The translations under genes were made by a program, and so were the position numbers. From the NCBI GenBank assembly GCA_963799315.1, contig CAWCWP010000003.1:101062-165061 (forward strand): a DNA stretch of 64,000 nucleotides, in the 5' to 3' direction. Below the pieces are notes generated by a model that saw only the letters and a program-made list of their open reading frames with translations, had not been told where the DNA came from and searched no databases. This document shows positions 48,228-56,640 of this stretch, piece by piece. The DNA is from Parerythrobacter_A sp963799315. GTDB taxonomy: Bacteria > Pseudomonadota > Alphaproteobacteria > Sphingomonadales > Sphingomonadaceae. Position 1 is the first letter of the stretch. The number at the start of each line of letters is the position of its first letter.

Positions 48228-49472
48228 ATGTCCGCGACCACCACCAATCCGAACGCGGCTGCCATCCGCAAACCGCTGGGCGAGCGCGAGCTGATCGCGC
48301 TGATGGCGGCGTTGATGAGCTTGCAGGCGTTCGGGATCGATTCGATGCTGCCCGCGATTGGCCGCGTTGCGGGCGAGCTTGGCGCGGGCGGTAATTCGCG
48401 CCAGCTTATTATCGGGCTCTACCTGATCGGCACCGGCTTCGGCGCGCTGTTCCCCGGTGTGCTGGCGGACCGGTTCGGACGGCGGCCGGTGCTGGCTTTC
48501 GGGCTGATGGCGTATGTTTCGTTTTCCATCGCGTGTGCGTTCGTCTCCAGCTTTCCCGTGCTGCTGGTGCTGCGGTTCTTGCAGGGGTTGCTGTGCGCGT
48601 CGATGGCGGTGGTGCCTGCCGCCATCGTGCGCGACCATGTCGGCGGTGACCGCATGGCGCGGCTGATGAGCCTGATCATCATGATGTTCCTGGCGGTGCC
48701 GGTCATCGCGCCCTTTATCGGGCAGGTCATCATGGAGCTGCTGGGCTGGCGCGCAATCTTCGGCGCGATGGCATTGCTGGGCGGTGCGGTGGCGGTGTGG
48801 ATGTGGGTGCGCTTGCCCGAAACGCTGACCGAGGCGAACCGCCAGCCGATCGACCTGCGCGCGATCGGCCGCAACATGACCGCCGCGCTCGTGAACCGTG
48901 GCGCCATCGGCTATGTCGTGGGCAGCGCGCTGGTGTTCGGATCGCTGTTCGGCTTCCTCAATTCCGCCGAACAGCTGGTAAGCGAAACCTTTGGGCAGGC
49001 CGACAATTTCGCCTTTATCTTCGGCGGGGCGGTGCTGGGCATGGTCGCGGCCAGCTTCACCAATTCGCGCATCGTCGAACGCTTCGGCGCGCGGCGGGTC
49101 AGCCATACCGCGCTGCTCGGCTTCATCACCATTACCGTGGTGCAGTTGTGGAGCGCCTCGAACCAGCCGCAACCGCTCTATCAGTTCGTGGGTCTGATGA
49201 CGCTGGTGATGGCGATGCTCGGCTTTATCGGCGCGAATTTCTCGTCCATCGCGATGCAGCCCTTCGCCGCGATCGCCGGTGCCGCCAGCAGCGCGCAGAC
49301 GGGGCTGCGCACCGGGCTGGGCGCGATACTGGGTGCGATCATCGGCAGTATGTATGACGGCACGGCGCGCCCGCTGGCGGTGTCGATGCTGTCGCTGGGC
49401 CTGCTGGCGTTGGCGGTTGTGCTGTTCAGCGAACGCGGCAAGCTGTTCGCCCGACGTAATCCGCCGGTTTAG
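48228..49472 (+). CDS. MFS transporter, Bcr/CflA drug-efflux family
   Basis: 414 aa, 12 membrane helices. The loop motif GVLADRFGRRPVLAFGL between helices 2 and 3 and the antiporter motif LRFLQGLLCASMAVVPAAIVRD in helix 4-5 match Bcr/CflA proton-drug antiporters. ATG 48228 follows GGGAG; ten upstream codons lack conservation. Substrate unknown. Confidence 0.88.
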   Translation: MSATTTNPNAAAIRKPLGERELIALMAALMSLQAFGIDSMLPAIGRVAGELGAGGNSRQLIIGLYLIGTGFGALFPGVLADRFGRRPVLAFGLMAYVSFSIACAFVSSFPVLLVLRFLQGLLCASMAVVPAAIVRDHVGGDRMARLMSLIIMMFLAVPVIAPFIGQVIMELLGWRAIFGAMALLGGAVAVWMWVRLPETLTEANRQPIDLRAIGRNMTAALVNRGAIGYVVGSALVFGSLFGFLNSAEQLVSETFGQADNFAFIFGGAVLGMVAASFTNSRIVERFGARRVSHTALLGFITITVVQLWSASNQPQPLYQFVGLMTLVMAMLGFIGANFSSIAMQPFAAIAGAASSAQTGLRTGLGAILGAIIGSMYDGTARPLAVSMLSLGLLALAVVLFSERGKLFARRNPPV

Positions 49473-49492
49473 TTTGGAAAAAGTGAGTCGTG

Positions 49493-49633
49493 CGCTCGCA
49501 GAGGCGCAGAGGCACGGAGGGGGTGTGCTTGCGGCGAAGCCGCCTAACTCTAAAAATATTGGCGCGATTTCGATTTAGGTGAAGAAGAAAGCCTGCGGCG
49601 CAGACCCTCCGTGCCTCTGCGCCTCTGCGAGCG
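49493..49633. repeat. Perfect 29-bp inverted repeat between convergent genes
   Basis: Arms 49493-49521 and 49605-49633 are exact reverse complements (CGCTCGCAGAGGCGCAGAGG, then CACGGAGGG), with an 83-nt AT-richer middle. No transposase is present. It is probably a non-autonomous REP/MITE-type element and, being between convergent genes, could also act as a two-way terminator. The rest of the gap (49,473-49,702) is empty. Confidence 0.88.
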
Positions 49634-49702
49634 TATAAACTGCGCTGGAACTGGCATTATCGGGGGAAGTTGCAGCGGCTCAATAACGGCTGCGAAGCCC
49701 CC

Positions 49703-51628
49703 TTACTCTTCACTGTCGCTAGCAGGTTCCACAACAGCCAGCACCGCCTCGACCTGCACCTGCTCGCCTTCGCTGGCGGAAAGCTCGGTAACGGTCCCGT
49801 CGAACGGCGAGGTTAGCGCGTGTTCCATCTTCATCGCTTCGAGCACCATCAGCCGCTGGCCGGCGGTAACAGTGTCGCCATCGGCCACATCCACCGCGAT
49901 GACCCTGCCCGGCATCGGCGCAATGATCGCGCCATCGGCGGCGTGGTGCGAGCCCGCGTTGTCGAACCGGCGTGAAAGAAAAATGGACTGTCCGCGCCAG
50001 TTCACAACACGCGCGTCACCGAGCGTCCATGTGCTTCCATGTGCCTTGTCATCTCCAACGCCATTATAGTGTTCGATGGCTGCGGAAACAGGCTCGCCAT
50101 GGGCGCTGAACGCCGTCTCCAAGTGACGCTGGTCGTTCAGCCTGAAGCCCAAGAGTGCATGTGCTTCTCGACCTGGGAAGTCATCTCGGAGCTCATCCAA
50201 AGTGACTCGAAGTTCGCCATGTAGCCCGTAGCGCAAGGCACCTTCTGAAGGAGTTGACGTCGGCATGAGCTCATCCCCTCGTTGCTCGATGAAGGCCGTA
50301 GTGATGTCTCCGCTCTGAAAACCCTCGTCCCGAAGGCACTCGAACAGGAAGCCAGCATTTGTCTTGATGGGGTGAACAAATACGGCGAGCAGCATGTCCG
50401 AGAGATTGTCAATTGCCGAGGAGCGGTCCACGCCCGATGCAATGAGTTTGGCTATCATCGGGTCATAAAAGGGCGAGATCGCGTCTCCTTCTTTCACGCC
50501 GGTGTCCACTCTTTCCTCGGCATATTCCTCGCTAAAGGCAAAGAGTTCCAACCGCCCCGTACTCGGCAAGAACCCCTTCGCCGGGTCTTCCGCATAGAGC
50601 CTCGCCTCAATCGCCCAGCCATTGATCGACAGCTCCTCCTGCCTCAGCGGGATCGGCTCGCCGCTCGCCATGCGCAGCTGCCATTCGACCAGATCGACCC
50701 CGGTGATCTCTTCGGTCACCGGGTGTTCGACCTGCAACCGCGTGTTCATTTCCATGAAGAAGATGCGGTCGGCGCGCAGACCCTCCGAGGCATCCGCGAT
50801 GAATTCGATTGTGCCCGCGCCCTCGTAATCTACCGCCTTCGCGGCGCGTACGGCGGCGGAGCAGATTTCCTGCCGCGTAGCCTCGTCCATGCCGGGGGCG
50901 GGGGCTTCCTCGATTACCTTCTGGTGGCGGCGCTGGAGCGAGCAGTCGCGTTCGAACAGGTGGATGACGTTGCCGTGGCTGTCGCCGAAAACCTGCACCT
51001 CGATATGGCGCGGGCTGGTGATCCATTTTTCCAGCAGCACCTCGTCATTGCCGAAGCTGGCCCTGGCTTCGCGCTGGCAGCTTGCGAGGTCGGCCTCGAA
51101 ATCCGCCGCTGCCTCGACCTTGCGCATCCCCTTGCCGCCGCCGCCTGCCACGGCCTTGATCAGCACCGGATAGCCGATGGCGTCGGCTTCGGTTTTCAGA
51201 CGCTCGACCGACTGGTCCTCTCCCAGATAGCCCGGCGTCACCGGCACGCCCGCATCCATCATCAACTGCTTGGCCGCATCTTTCAGGCCCATCGCGCGGA
51301 TGCTGTCCGGCTTTGGCCCGACCCACACCAGTCCGGCGTCGATCACGCTTTGCGCGAAGTCGGCGTTTTCGGACAGGAAGCCATAGCCGGGGTGGATTGC
51401 GTCAGCGCCGGTCTCTTTCGCCGCCGCGATGATCTTGTCGCCGACGAGGTAACTTTCGGCTGCGGGCGAGGGGCCGATATGCACCGCTTCGTCTGCGCTG
51501 CGCGTGTGCAGCGCTTTGGCGTCGGCATCGGAATAGACCGCGACGGTGGCGATGCCCATCGTGCGCGCGGTGCGCATGATGCGGCAGGCGATCTCGCCGC
51601 GATTGGCGATCAGGAGCTTTTCGATCAT
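49703..51628 (-). CDS. mccA: Biotin-carboxylase/biotin-carrier subunit of an acyl-CoA carboxylase (probably methylcrotonyl-CoA)
   Basis: 641 aa. Biotin carboxylase domain: LIANRGEIACRIMRTARTMG, ATP grasp KAVAGGGGKGMRKV, MEMNTRLQVEHPVTE. The C-terminus carries the biotinyl Lys in LEAMKMEHAL. The length and domain order fit the alpha subunit of methylcrotonyl- or propionyl-CoA carboxylase; the beta subunit gene is outside the window, so the substrate is inferred. The middle third (about 50,030-50,560) is much poorer in GC than the flanks yet stays in frame, suggesting a recombined segment. Confidence 0.85.
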   Translation of the reverse strand: MIEKLLIANRGEIACRIMRTARTMGIATVAVYSDADAKALHTRSADEAVHIGPSPAAESYLVGDKIIAAAKETGADAIHPGYGFLSENADFAQSVIDAGLVWVGPKPDSIRAMGLKDAAKQLMMDAGVPVTPGYLGEDQSVERLKTEADAIGYPVLIKAVAGGGGKGMRKVEAAADFEADLASCQREARASFGNDEVLLEKWITSPRHIEVQVFGDSHGNVIHLFERDCSLQRRHQKVIEEAPAPGMDEATRQEICSAAVRAAKAVDYEGAGTIEFIADASEGLRADRIFFMEMNTRLQVEHPVTEEITGVDLVEWQLRMASGEPIPLRQEELSINGWAIEARLYAEDPAKGFLPSTGRLELFAFSEEYAEERVDTGVKEGDAISPFYDPMIAKLIASGVDRSSAIDNLSDMLLAVFVHPIKTNAGFLFECLRDEGFQSGDITTAFIEQRGDELMPTSTPSEGALRYGLHGELRVTLDELRDDFPGREAHALLGFRLNDQRHLETAFSAHGEPVSAAIEHYNGVGDDKAHGSTWTLGDARVVNWRGQSIFLSRRFDNAGSHHAADGAIIAPMPGRVIAVDVADGDTVTAGQRLMVLEAMKMEHALTSPFDGTVTELSASEGEQVQVEAVLAVVEPASDSEE

Positions 51629-51677
51629 GCGCGGTGGTTACGCCGCGACAGATGCGGCGACAAGTGCGCGGCGCGGC

Positions 51678-52787
51678 CTAAACCTCGTCGGGCAGAGCGG
51701 TGTAGGCTTCGGCCGCCGGAATAGGCTGCGACATGCGGATATCCAGCACGATATCGCCGCGCTTCCATTCGGGCATCTTTTCGGGCGGAGTCGGATTGTT
51801 GCGCACCGCCTCCAAAAACGCCTGCGCGACCAGCTGCGCCTTCTGAGCCTTGCCGATTACGACGCGGCTGTCCCACGCCGCGCGGCCCCTGCGGCGGACT
51901 TCCTGCCCGATCTCGCCATAGATATTGGCGGCGGCAAGGATTGCCCAGCGGCGGCGGAACGGCAATCGCGCCGCGCCCAGCTTGGCGGCGGCGGTGTGGC
52001 GTTCCATCTTGAGCACCAGCTGCTCCGCCATCTCGGCAATTTCCCAGCGATGATGCGGCTTCATCAGCTGGCCCGGCTCGATGTCCTGTTCCACCATCCA
52101 TTCCACCGGCAGGTAGCAACGCCCGCCACGATCGTCCTCGTCCAGGTCGCGCGCGATATTGGCGAGCTGGAACGCCAAGCCGAGGTCGCAGGCGCGGTCC
52201 AGCGTATCGGCGTCGTCTTTCGGCACGCCCATGATCTGCGCCATCATCACGCCGACCGCGCCCGCGACGTGGTAGCAATAGCGCGCAAGGTCCGCCTCGG
52301 TGCGCGGACGCCAGCCCGCCGCATCCAGTTCGAACCCGCCGATGACGTCTTCCGCCATCTGCATGGTCAGGCCGCATTCCTGCGCCACCTTGCCGAACGC
52401 ATCGAAGGCGATGTCGGCGGTGGGCTGGCCTTCCAGCGCGCGGCGGGTGAGGACGCGAATGGCTTTCACACGAGTTTCGACGGCAGCAGCATCGGGTGCG
52501 GTGTCCCCGTCGGCATCCGCCACGCCCAGCTCGCCGCCCAGCATCTGCCCGTCCGCGATATCGTCGCACCGGCGGCACCAGGCATACAGCATCCAGACCC
52601 GTTCGCGCGTCGGCTTGTCGAACAGGCGGCTGGCGGCGGCGAAGCTCTTGGACCCGTCCGCGATCATCCGGCGGCTTTCCTCCACCAGCACGCGCCGCTT
52701 GCGTCCACCGCCCGCCTTACTCTCGGTCGCGCGCACGATCGCCGATGGCACAAGCGGCCTGGGCGTTATCTTGCGGGGCGGTGCCAT
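51678..52787 (-). CDS. crtB: Phytoene synthase
   Basis: 369 aa. Joins two geranylgeranyl-PP to phytoene, the first carotenoid step. Both Asp-rich motifs are present: YAWCRRCDDIADG and NIARDLDEDDRGGRCYLP. A basic N-terminal extension (about 35 aa) precedes the conserved SKSFAAASRLF. Last gene of the leftward carotenoid cluster, 4 nt after the LOG-family gene. Confidence 0.93.
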   Translation of the reverse strand: MAPPRKITPRPLVPSAIVRATESKAGGGRKRRVLVEESRRMIADGSKSFAAASRLFDKPTRERVWMLYAWCRRCDDIADGQMLGGELGVADADGDTAPDAAAVETRVKAIRVLTRRALEGQPTADIAFDAFGKVAQECGLTMQMAEDVIGGFELDAAGWRPRTEADLARYCYHVAGAVGVMMAQIMGVPKDDADTLDRACDLGLAFQLANIARDLDEDDRGGRCYLPVEWMVEQDIEPGQLMKPHHRWEIAEMAEQLVLKMERHTAAAKLGAARLPFRRRWAILAAANIYGEIGQEVRRRGRAAWDSRVVIGKAQKAQLVAQAFLEAVRNNPTPPEKMPEWKRGDIVLDIRMSQPIPAAEAYTALPDEV

Positions 52788-52791
52788 AGGT

Positions 52792-53373
52792 TTAGAGGTC
52801 GTCGGCTTTCATCTGGAAGATAGGGGTATGTGGCGCATATTCCGCCATCGCGTCCAGCAGCGGCGGCAAGGTTTCGGCGGATAGCAGGATGCCGTGATGG
52901 GCAGGGCGCACGAAGCCGACTTCGCCCATCGTCGCGTAGAATGCGAGCAGGGCGTCGTAAAAACCGAATGCGTTGAGCAGACCGACCGGCTTGGTGTGGT
53001 AGCCCAGCTGCGCCCAGCTCATCGCTTCCCACAACTCGTCCATCGTGCCCACGCCGCCGGGCAGGGTGACAAAGCCGTCGCTGAGGTCGGTGAAGCGTTG
53101 TTTGCGTTCGTGCATGCCCGACACCGTTACCAGCTCGTCGCAATCGTCATTGGCAACCTCGCTGCGCACCAGTGCTTCGGGGATAATGCCGATGACCTCA
53201 CCGCCAGCATCCTTCGCGCCCGCCGCCAGCGCCCCCATCAAACCGAGCCGCCCGCCGCCATAGACCACGCCGATGCCGCGCTCGGCCAGCGTGATGCCGA
53301 CTTCGCGCGCCAAATCGACATAACGTGCATCGTCTGGCGTGGCGGACCCGCAATAGATGGCGAGGCGTTTCAT
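52792..53373 (-). CDS. LOG family protein (TIGR00730)
   Basis: 193 aa. The phosphate-binding motif PGGVGTMDELWEA and GMHERKQ are the LOG signature; plant and bacterial LOG proteins release free cytokinin from nucleotide ribosides. Many bacterial members have other, unknown nucleotidase roles. ATG 53373 overlaps the stop of the secreted-protein gene (53370). It is embedded between crtI and crtB. Confidence 0.85.
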   Translation of the reverse strand: MKRLAIYCGSATPDDARYVDLAREVGITLAERGIGVVYGGGRLGLMGALAAGAKDAGGEVIGIIPEALVRSEVANDDCDELVTVSGMHERKQRFTDLSDGFVTLPGGVGTMDELWEAMSWAQLGYHTKPVGLLNAFGFYDALLAFYATMGEVGFVRPAHHGILLSAETLPPLLDAMAEYAPHTPIFQMKADDL

Positions 53374-53783
53374 GGCGCCTTGCATACTTCTTCAAGGATG
53401 GCGCGTTCCGCTGCACTGTCGGCGGGGACCAGAGCGGATGGCGTGATGCCGCTGCCAGTGGCAAGCGGCGCACCGGTGCTGTCGAACGCCTGATATCGCA
53501 GGACAGTCAACCGCCGCTGCCTGCATTGTGCGCGTATTTTCAGGTCAGCGGCGATAAATTGCACGCCGGTGCGGACACGGCTGTTGTCTATTGAGACAAT
53601 GGCAGTGCGAATGCCGCTCCCTTCCGCGCCTTCTGCAGCGATGCTGTTCAGGTCGAGCATCACGACGCTGCCCTGCTCGCTTTGGTGGATGCGGACGAGG
53701 TTGCGCGCGACAGCGGGAGTGCTTGCTAGAACGAGGGCGCTGATCGCTGTCAACGCGGTGCCGATACGCAAACAGCCCGTCAT
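53370..53783 (-). CDS. Secreted protein of unknown function in the carotenoid operon
   Basis: 137 aa with a signal peptide (about 1-26, cut after VAR/N). The mature part is small and beta-rich (GSVVMLDLNSIAAEG; VQFIAADLKIRAQCRQRRL) with two Cys, like small surface or stress-linked secreted proteins (surface-adhesin E-like is one possibility). ATG 53783 overlaps the crtI stop and its stop overlaps the LOG gene, so it is translated with them. Confidence 0.6.
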   Translation of the reverse strand: MTGCLRIGTALTAISALVLASTPAVARNLVRIHQSEQGSVVMLDLNSIAAEGAEGSGIRTAIVSIDNSRVRTGVQFIAADLKIRAQCRQRRLTVLRYQAFDSTGAPLATGSGITPSALVPADSAAERAILEEVCKAP

Positions 53784-55330
53784 GTTGGCTCGATTTGCAG
53801 CATATCTTCAAGCATCAGCCCTGCCGTCGCCTTGGCGCTGCCGACCACGCCGGGAATGCCTGCGCCCGGATGGGTGCCTGCGCCGACGAGGTAGAAGTTC
53901 TCGATCACATCGTCGCGGTTGTGACCGCGGAAATAGGCGCTTTGTGTCAGCACCGGTTCCAGGCTGAAGGCGCTGCCCATATGTGCGTTCAGGTCGTGCG
54001 CGAAATCCTTGGGCGCGTAACTGAACTTGGTCACGATGCGGTCGTGGATGTCGGGGATCAGCCGCCGACCCACTTCGTCGAGGATGCGCTTTTCCAGGAT
54101 GGGGCCGATCTCGTCCCAGTCGACCGGCATCTTGCCCATGTGAGCCACCGGCACCAACGCGTAGAACGTACTCTTGCCCTTTGGTGCCATGCTGGGATCG
54201 GTGACAGTGGGGTGGTGCAGATAGATGCTGAAATCCTGCGGCAGCACGCCATTGTCGTAAATGTCGTCCAGCAACCCCTTATAGCGCGGACCGAACAGGA
54301 TCATGTGGTGCGCGATGCCGGGCCATTCGCCCTCCAGCCCGAAATGCACGACGAACAGGCCGGGGCTGAAGGTCTTTTTCGACAGCGCCTTGGCCTGCTT
54401 CTTCCCGCGCGTGCTGCCGGACAGCAGGTCGCGATAGGAATGCATGATGTCGGCATTGCTGGCGACGGCGTCGAAGGTCTGCCGCATCCCGCTGGCGGTC
54501 TGCACTTCGGTGGCGCGGGTGCCGACGGTGTGGACCTGCTCCACCGCATCGCCCACGATCATGGTGCCGCCCAGCCGTTCGAAATGGCGGATCATCCCGG
54601 CGATCAGCTTGTTGGTGCCGCCTCTGGTCCACCACACGCCGCCTTCTTTCTCCAGCTTGTGGATGAGGGTGTAGATCGCGCTGGTCTTCATCGGGTTGCC
54701 GCCGACCAGCAGGGTGTGGAACGAGAGGGCCTGACGCAGCTTCTCGTTCTTCACATAGCTGGAAACGATGGAATAGACGCTGCGGAACGCCTGCTTCTTC
54801 GCCAGCGCAGGCGCGGCTTTCAGCATGGATTTGAAATCGAGGAACGGCACGGTGCCCAGCTTGACATAGCCTTCCTCGTACACGCCGGCCGAATATTCGA
54901 GGAAGCGCGCATATCCGGCCACGTCGTCGGGATCGAGCTTGGCGATTTCCGCGTTCAGCTCTTCCATCTTGTTGGAATAATCGAAGTTCGTGCCGTCGGG
55001 CCAGTTGAGGCGGTAGAACGGGTGGACCGGCATCAGCTCGACATCGTCGGCCATGTCGTGCCCGGTCAGCTCCCACAGCTGCGTGAGGCAGGGCGGGTCG
55101 GTGATAACGGTCGGCCCGCCATCGAAGGTGAAGCCGTCCTTCTCCCAGAAATAGGCCCGGCCACCCGGCTTGTCGCGCCCTTCGATCACGGTAGTGGCGA
55201 TGCCTGCGGATTGCAGCCGGATCGCCAGCGCCATGCCGCCGAAGCCGGAGCCGACGACGCAGGCGGTCTTGCCGGTCGGTTCGGGAATGAAGGGGCCCTT
55301 CGGCACGTCGATCTTTGCAGGGGCATTCAT
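53780..55330 (-). CDS. crtI: Phytoene desaturase
   Basis: 516 aa FAD enzyme that converts phytoene to lycopene. N-terminal dinucleotide fold VVGSGFGGMALAIRLQSAG, PGGRAYFWEKDGFTFDGGPT, and the C-terminal bacterial phytoene-desaturase signature ENFYLVGAGTHPGAGIPGVV. ATG 55330 overlaps the crtY stop (ATGA). Confidence 0.95.
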   Translation of the reverse strand: MNAPAKIDVPKGPFIPEPTGKTACVVGSGFGGMALAIRLQSAGIATTVIEGRDKPGGRAYFWEKDGFTFDGGPTVITDPPCLTQLWELTGHDMADDVELMPVHPFYRLNWPDGTNFDYSNKMEELNAEIAKLDPDDVAGYARFLEYSAGVYEEGYVKLGTVPFLDFKSMLKAAPALAKKQAFRSVYSIVSSYVKNEKLRQALSFHTLLVGGNPMKTSAIYTLIHKLEKEGGVWWTRGGTNKLIAGMIRHFERLGGTMIVGDAVEQVHTVGTRATEVQTASGMRQTFDAVASNADIMHSYRDLLSGSTRGKKQAKALSKKTFSPGLFVVHFGLEGEWPGIAHHMILFGPRYKGLLDDIYDNGVLPQDFSIYLHHPTVTDPSMAPKGKSTFYALVPVAHMGKMPVDWDEIGPILEKRILDEVGRRLIPDIHDRIVTKFSYAPKDFAHDLNAHMGSAFSLEPVLTQSAYFRGHNRDDVIENFYLVGAGTHPGAGIPGVVGSAKATAGLMLEDMLQIEPT

Positions 55331-56538
55331 CCGATTTTCTCCGTTTTCGATACCAGCGGTGCGCCGGATGTCGCGAGGGCATGTATGGCGCGGGTGACAG
55401 GCACCGGCGGTTTGCCCGCCAATATGCGCGCCTTGTCCGCGAAATGCGACTGTCCGGCGTAAAATCTTTCGATAAGTCCGGTCTTTAGCGTGTAATGGCG
55501 TTGCAGCACGCGATAGCGTTCGTTCGGCTGTGCCGCGCCGAACAGCATCCGGCCCAGTGTGCGATAGAACTTCGTCTTGCGCCAGTGCCGCCGGGCGCGT
55601 GCCTCCAGCAGGGCCGCCATTTGCGCGCCGGGCAAATCCGCCTCCGCCGCGATGGCCAGCGCCAGTTCGACCGCGAAAGGTACGGTGTAGCTGGTCAGCG
55701 GATGCACGAAGCCGCCGCGCGCGCCCGCCATGCCGACGCCGGGTGTGGCCACGGCGCGCTGGTATGCGCTGAAATCTCCGCCGGTGATGACCGGCAGGAT
55801 GCCCGTTTCGCCGCCGAGTATCTCGCCCTGCCAATCATTGGCGCGGCAATAACGGTCGATCCGGCCCGACAGCGCGCTGCGGTCCAGCACCGGCGCGTCG
55901 GCATAGTAGGTGTCTTCGACAAACAGCTCGTCCGCCTTAAGCGGCAGGGTATAGACGAAGCGGTAGGCGTCGTGCTGCGTCACGTCGGCGTCGATCACGA
56001 TGGGGCGTTCCAGCCCGTGCGGTGCGGGCGTGCGGACATGGCGACCCATGAACACCTGCCACCCGCCTTGCAGATGCGGCGTCGGCACCGCGCCCCGGCA
56101 ATCGATTACGGCACGCGCGGTGATGCGTTGCCCGCTTTCCAGCGTGACGCCGCGCTCGTCCAGCTGCGCGACGGAGCGTGCGGTATGAATCGCATCCTGC
56201 CCCAGCATCCGCCGCAACCCTGCATCGAAATCGGCGGAGGCAAGCGAGTTGTAGGTGGACGTCAGGTCGCGCCGCATGGCCGGGAAGCGCACGCTGTATC
56301 CCTGCCACGCCACGGTGCGGAACCCGTCGAGCAGCGCGCGTCCGTCGGCATCGAGATCGCTGTCGAACCAGCTCCAGCGGTGATTGCCGCCCAGCGCGTC
56401 GCCCGCTTCGATCAGGCGCACCCGCAATTCGGGCCGCGCCCGTCGCAAGGCCAGCGCGATCAGCCCGCCCGCCAGCCCGCCGCCGACAATGGCGATTTCC
56501 GTGCGGTCTTCGGGCGGGGAAGGGGGCGGTGTGGTCAT
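55327..56538 (-). CDS. crtY: Lycopene beta-cyclase
   Basis: 403 aa. Closes the ends of lycopene to beta-carotene. FAD motif IAIVGGGLAGGLIALALRRA, cyclase motif HRWSWFDSD, EDTYYADAPVLD and FVHPLTSYTVP are typical CrtY-type segments. First gene of the leftward crtY-crtI-(secreted protein)-LOG-crtB set. crtZ, crtW or crtG are not in this window. Confidence 0.93.
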   Translation of the reverse strand: MTTPPPSPPEDRTEIAIVGGGLAGGLIALALRRARPELRVRLIEAGDALGGNHRWSWFDSDLDADGRALLDGFRTVAWQGYSVRFPAMRRDLTSTYNSLASADFDAGLRRMLGQDAIHTARSVAQLDERGVTLESGQRITARAVIDCRGAVPTPHLQGGWQVFMGRHVRTPAPHGLERPIVIDADVTQHDAYRFVYTLPLKADELFVEDTYYADAPVLDRSALSGRIDRYCRANDWQGEILGGETGILPVITGGDFSAYQRAVATPGVGMAGARGGFVHPLTSYTVPFAVELALAIAAEADLPGAQMAALLEARARRHWRKTKFYRTLGRMLFGAAQPNERYRVLQRHYTLKTGLIERFYAGQSHFADKARILAGKPPVPVTRAIHALATSGAPLVSKTEKIG

Positions 56539-56640
56539 TCAGCCTGACGCCTTACGGGCAAGGCGGACAAGCGGCAACGACCCGCTATGCAACGGGTGTG
56601 CGACCTGCCTCACCATTGACGGGACCTTGGTTGACCTCGC

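Noticed and set aside
49493..49633. Insertion sequence or CRISPR repeat
   Set aside because: There is no transposase frame and only one pair of inverted, not directly repeated, arms.
56539..56640. Small gene in the gap between crtY and the S9 peptidase
   Set aside because: The short frames there lack a ribosome-binding site and any conserved sequence; it is more likely the crtY promoter region.
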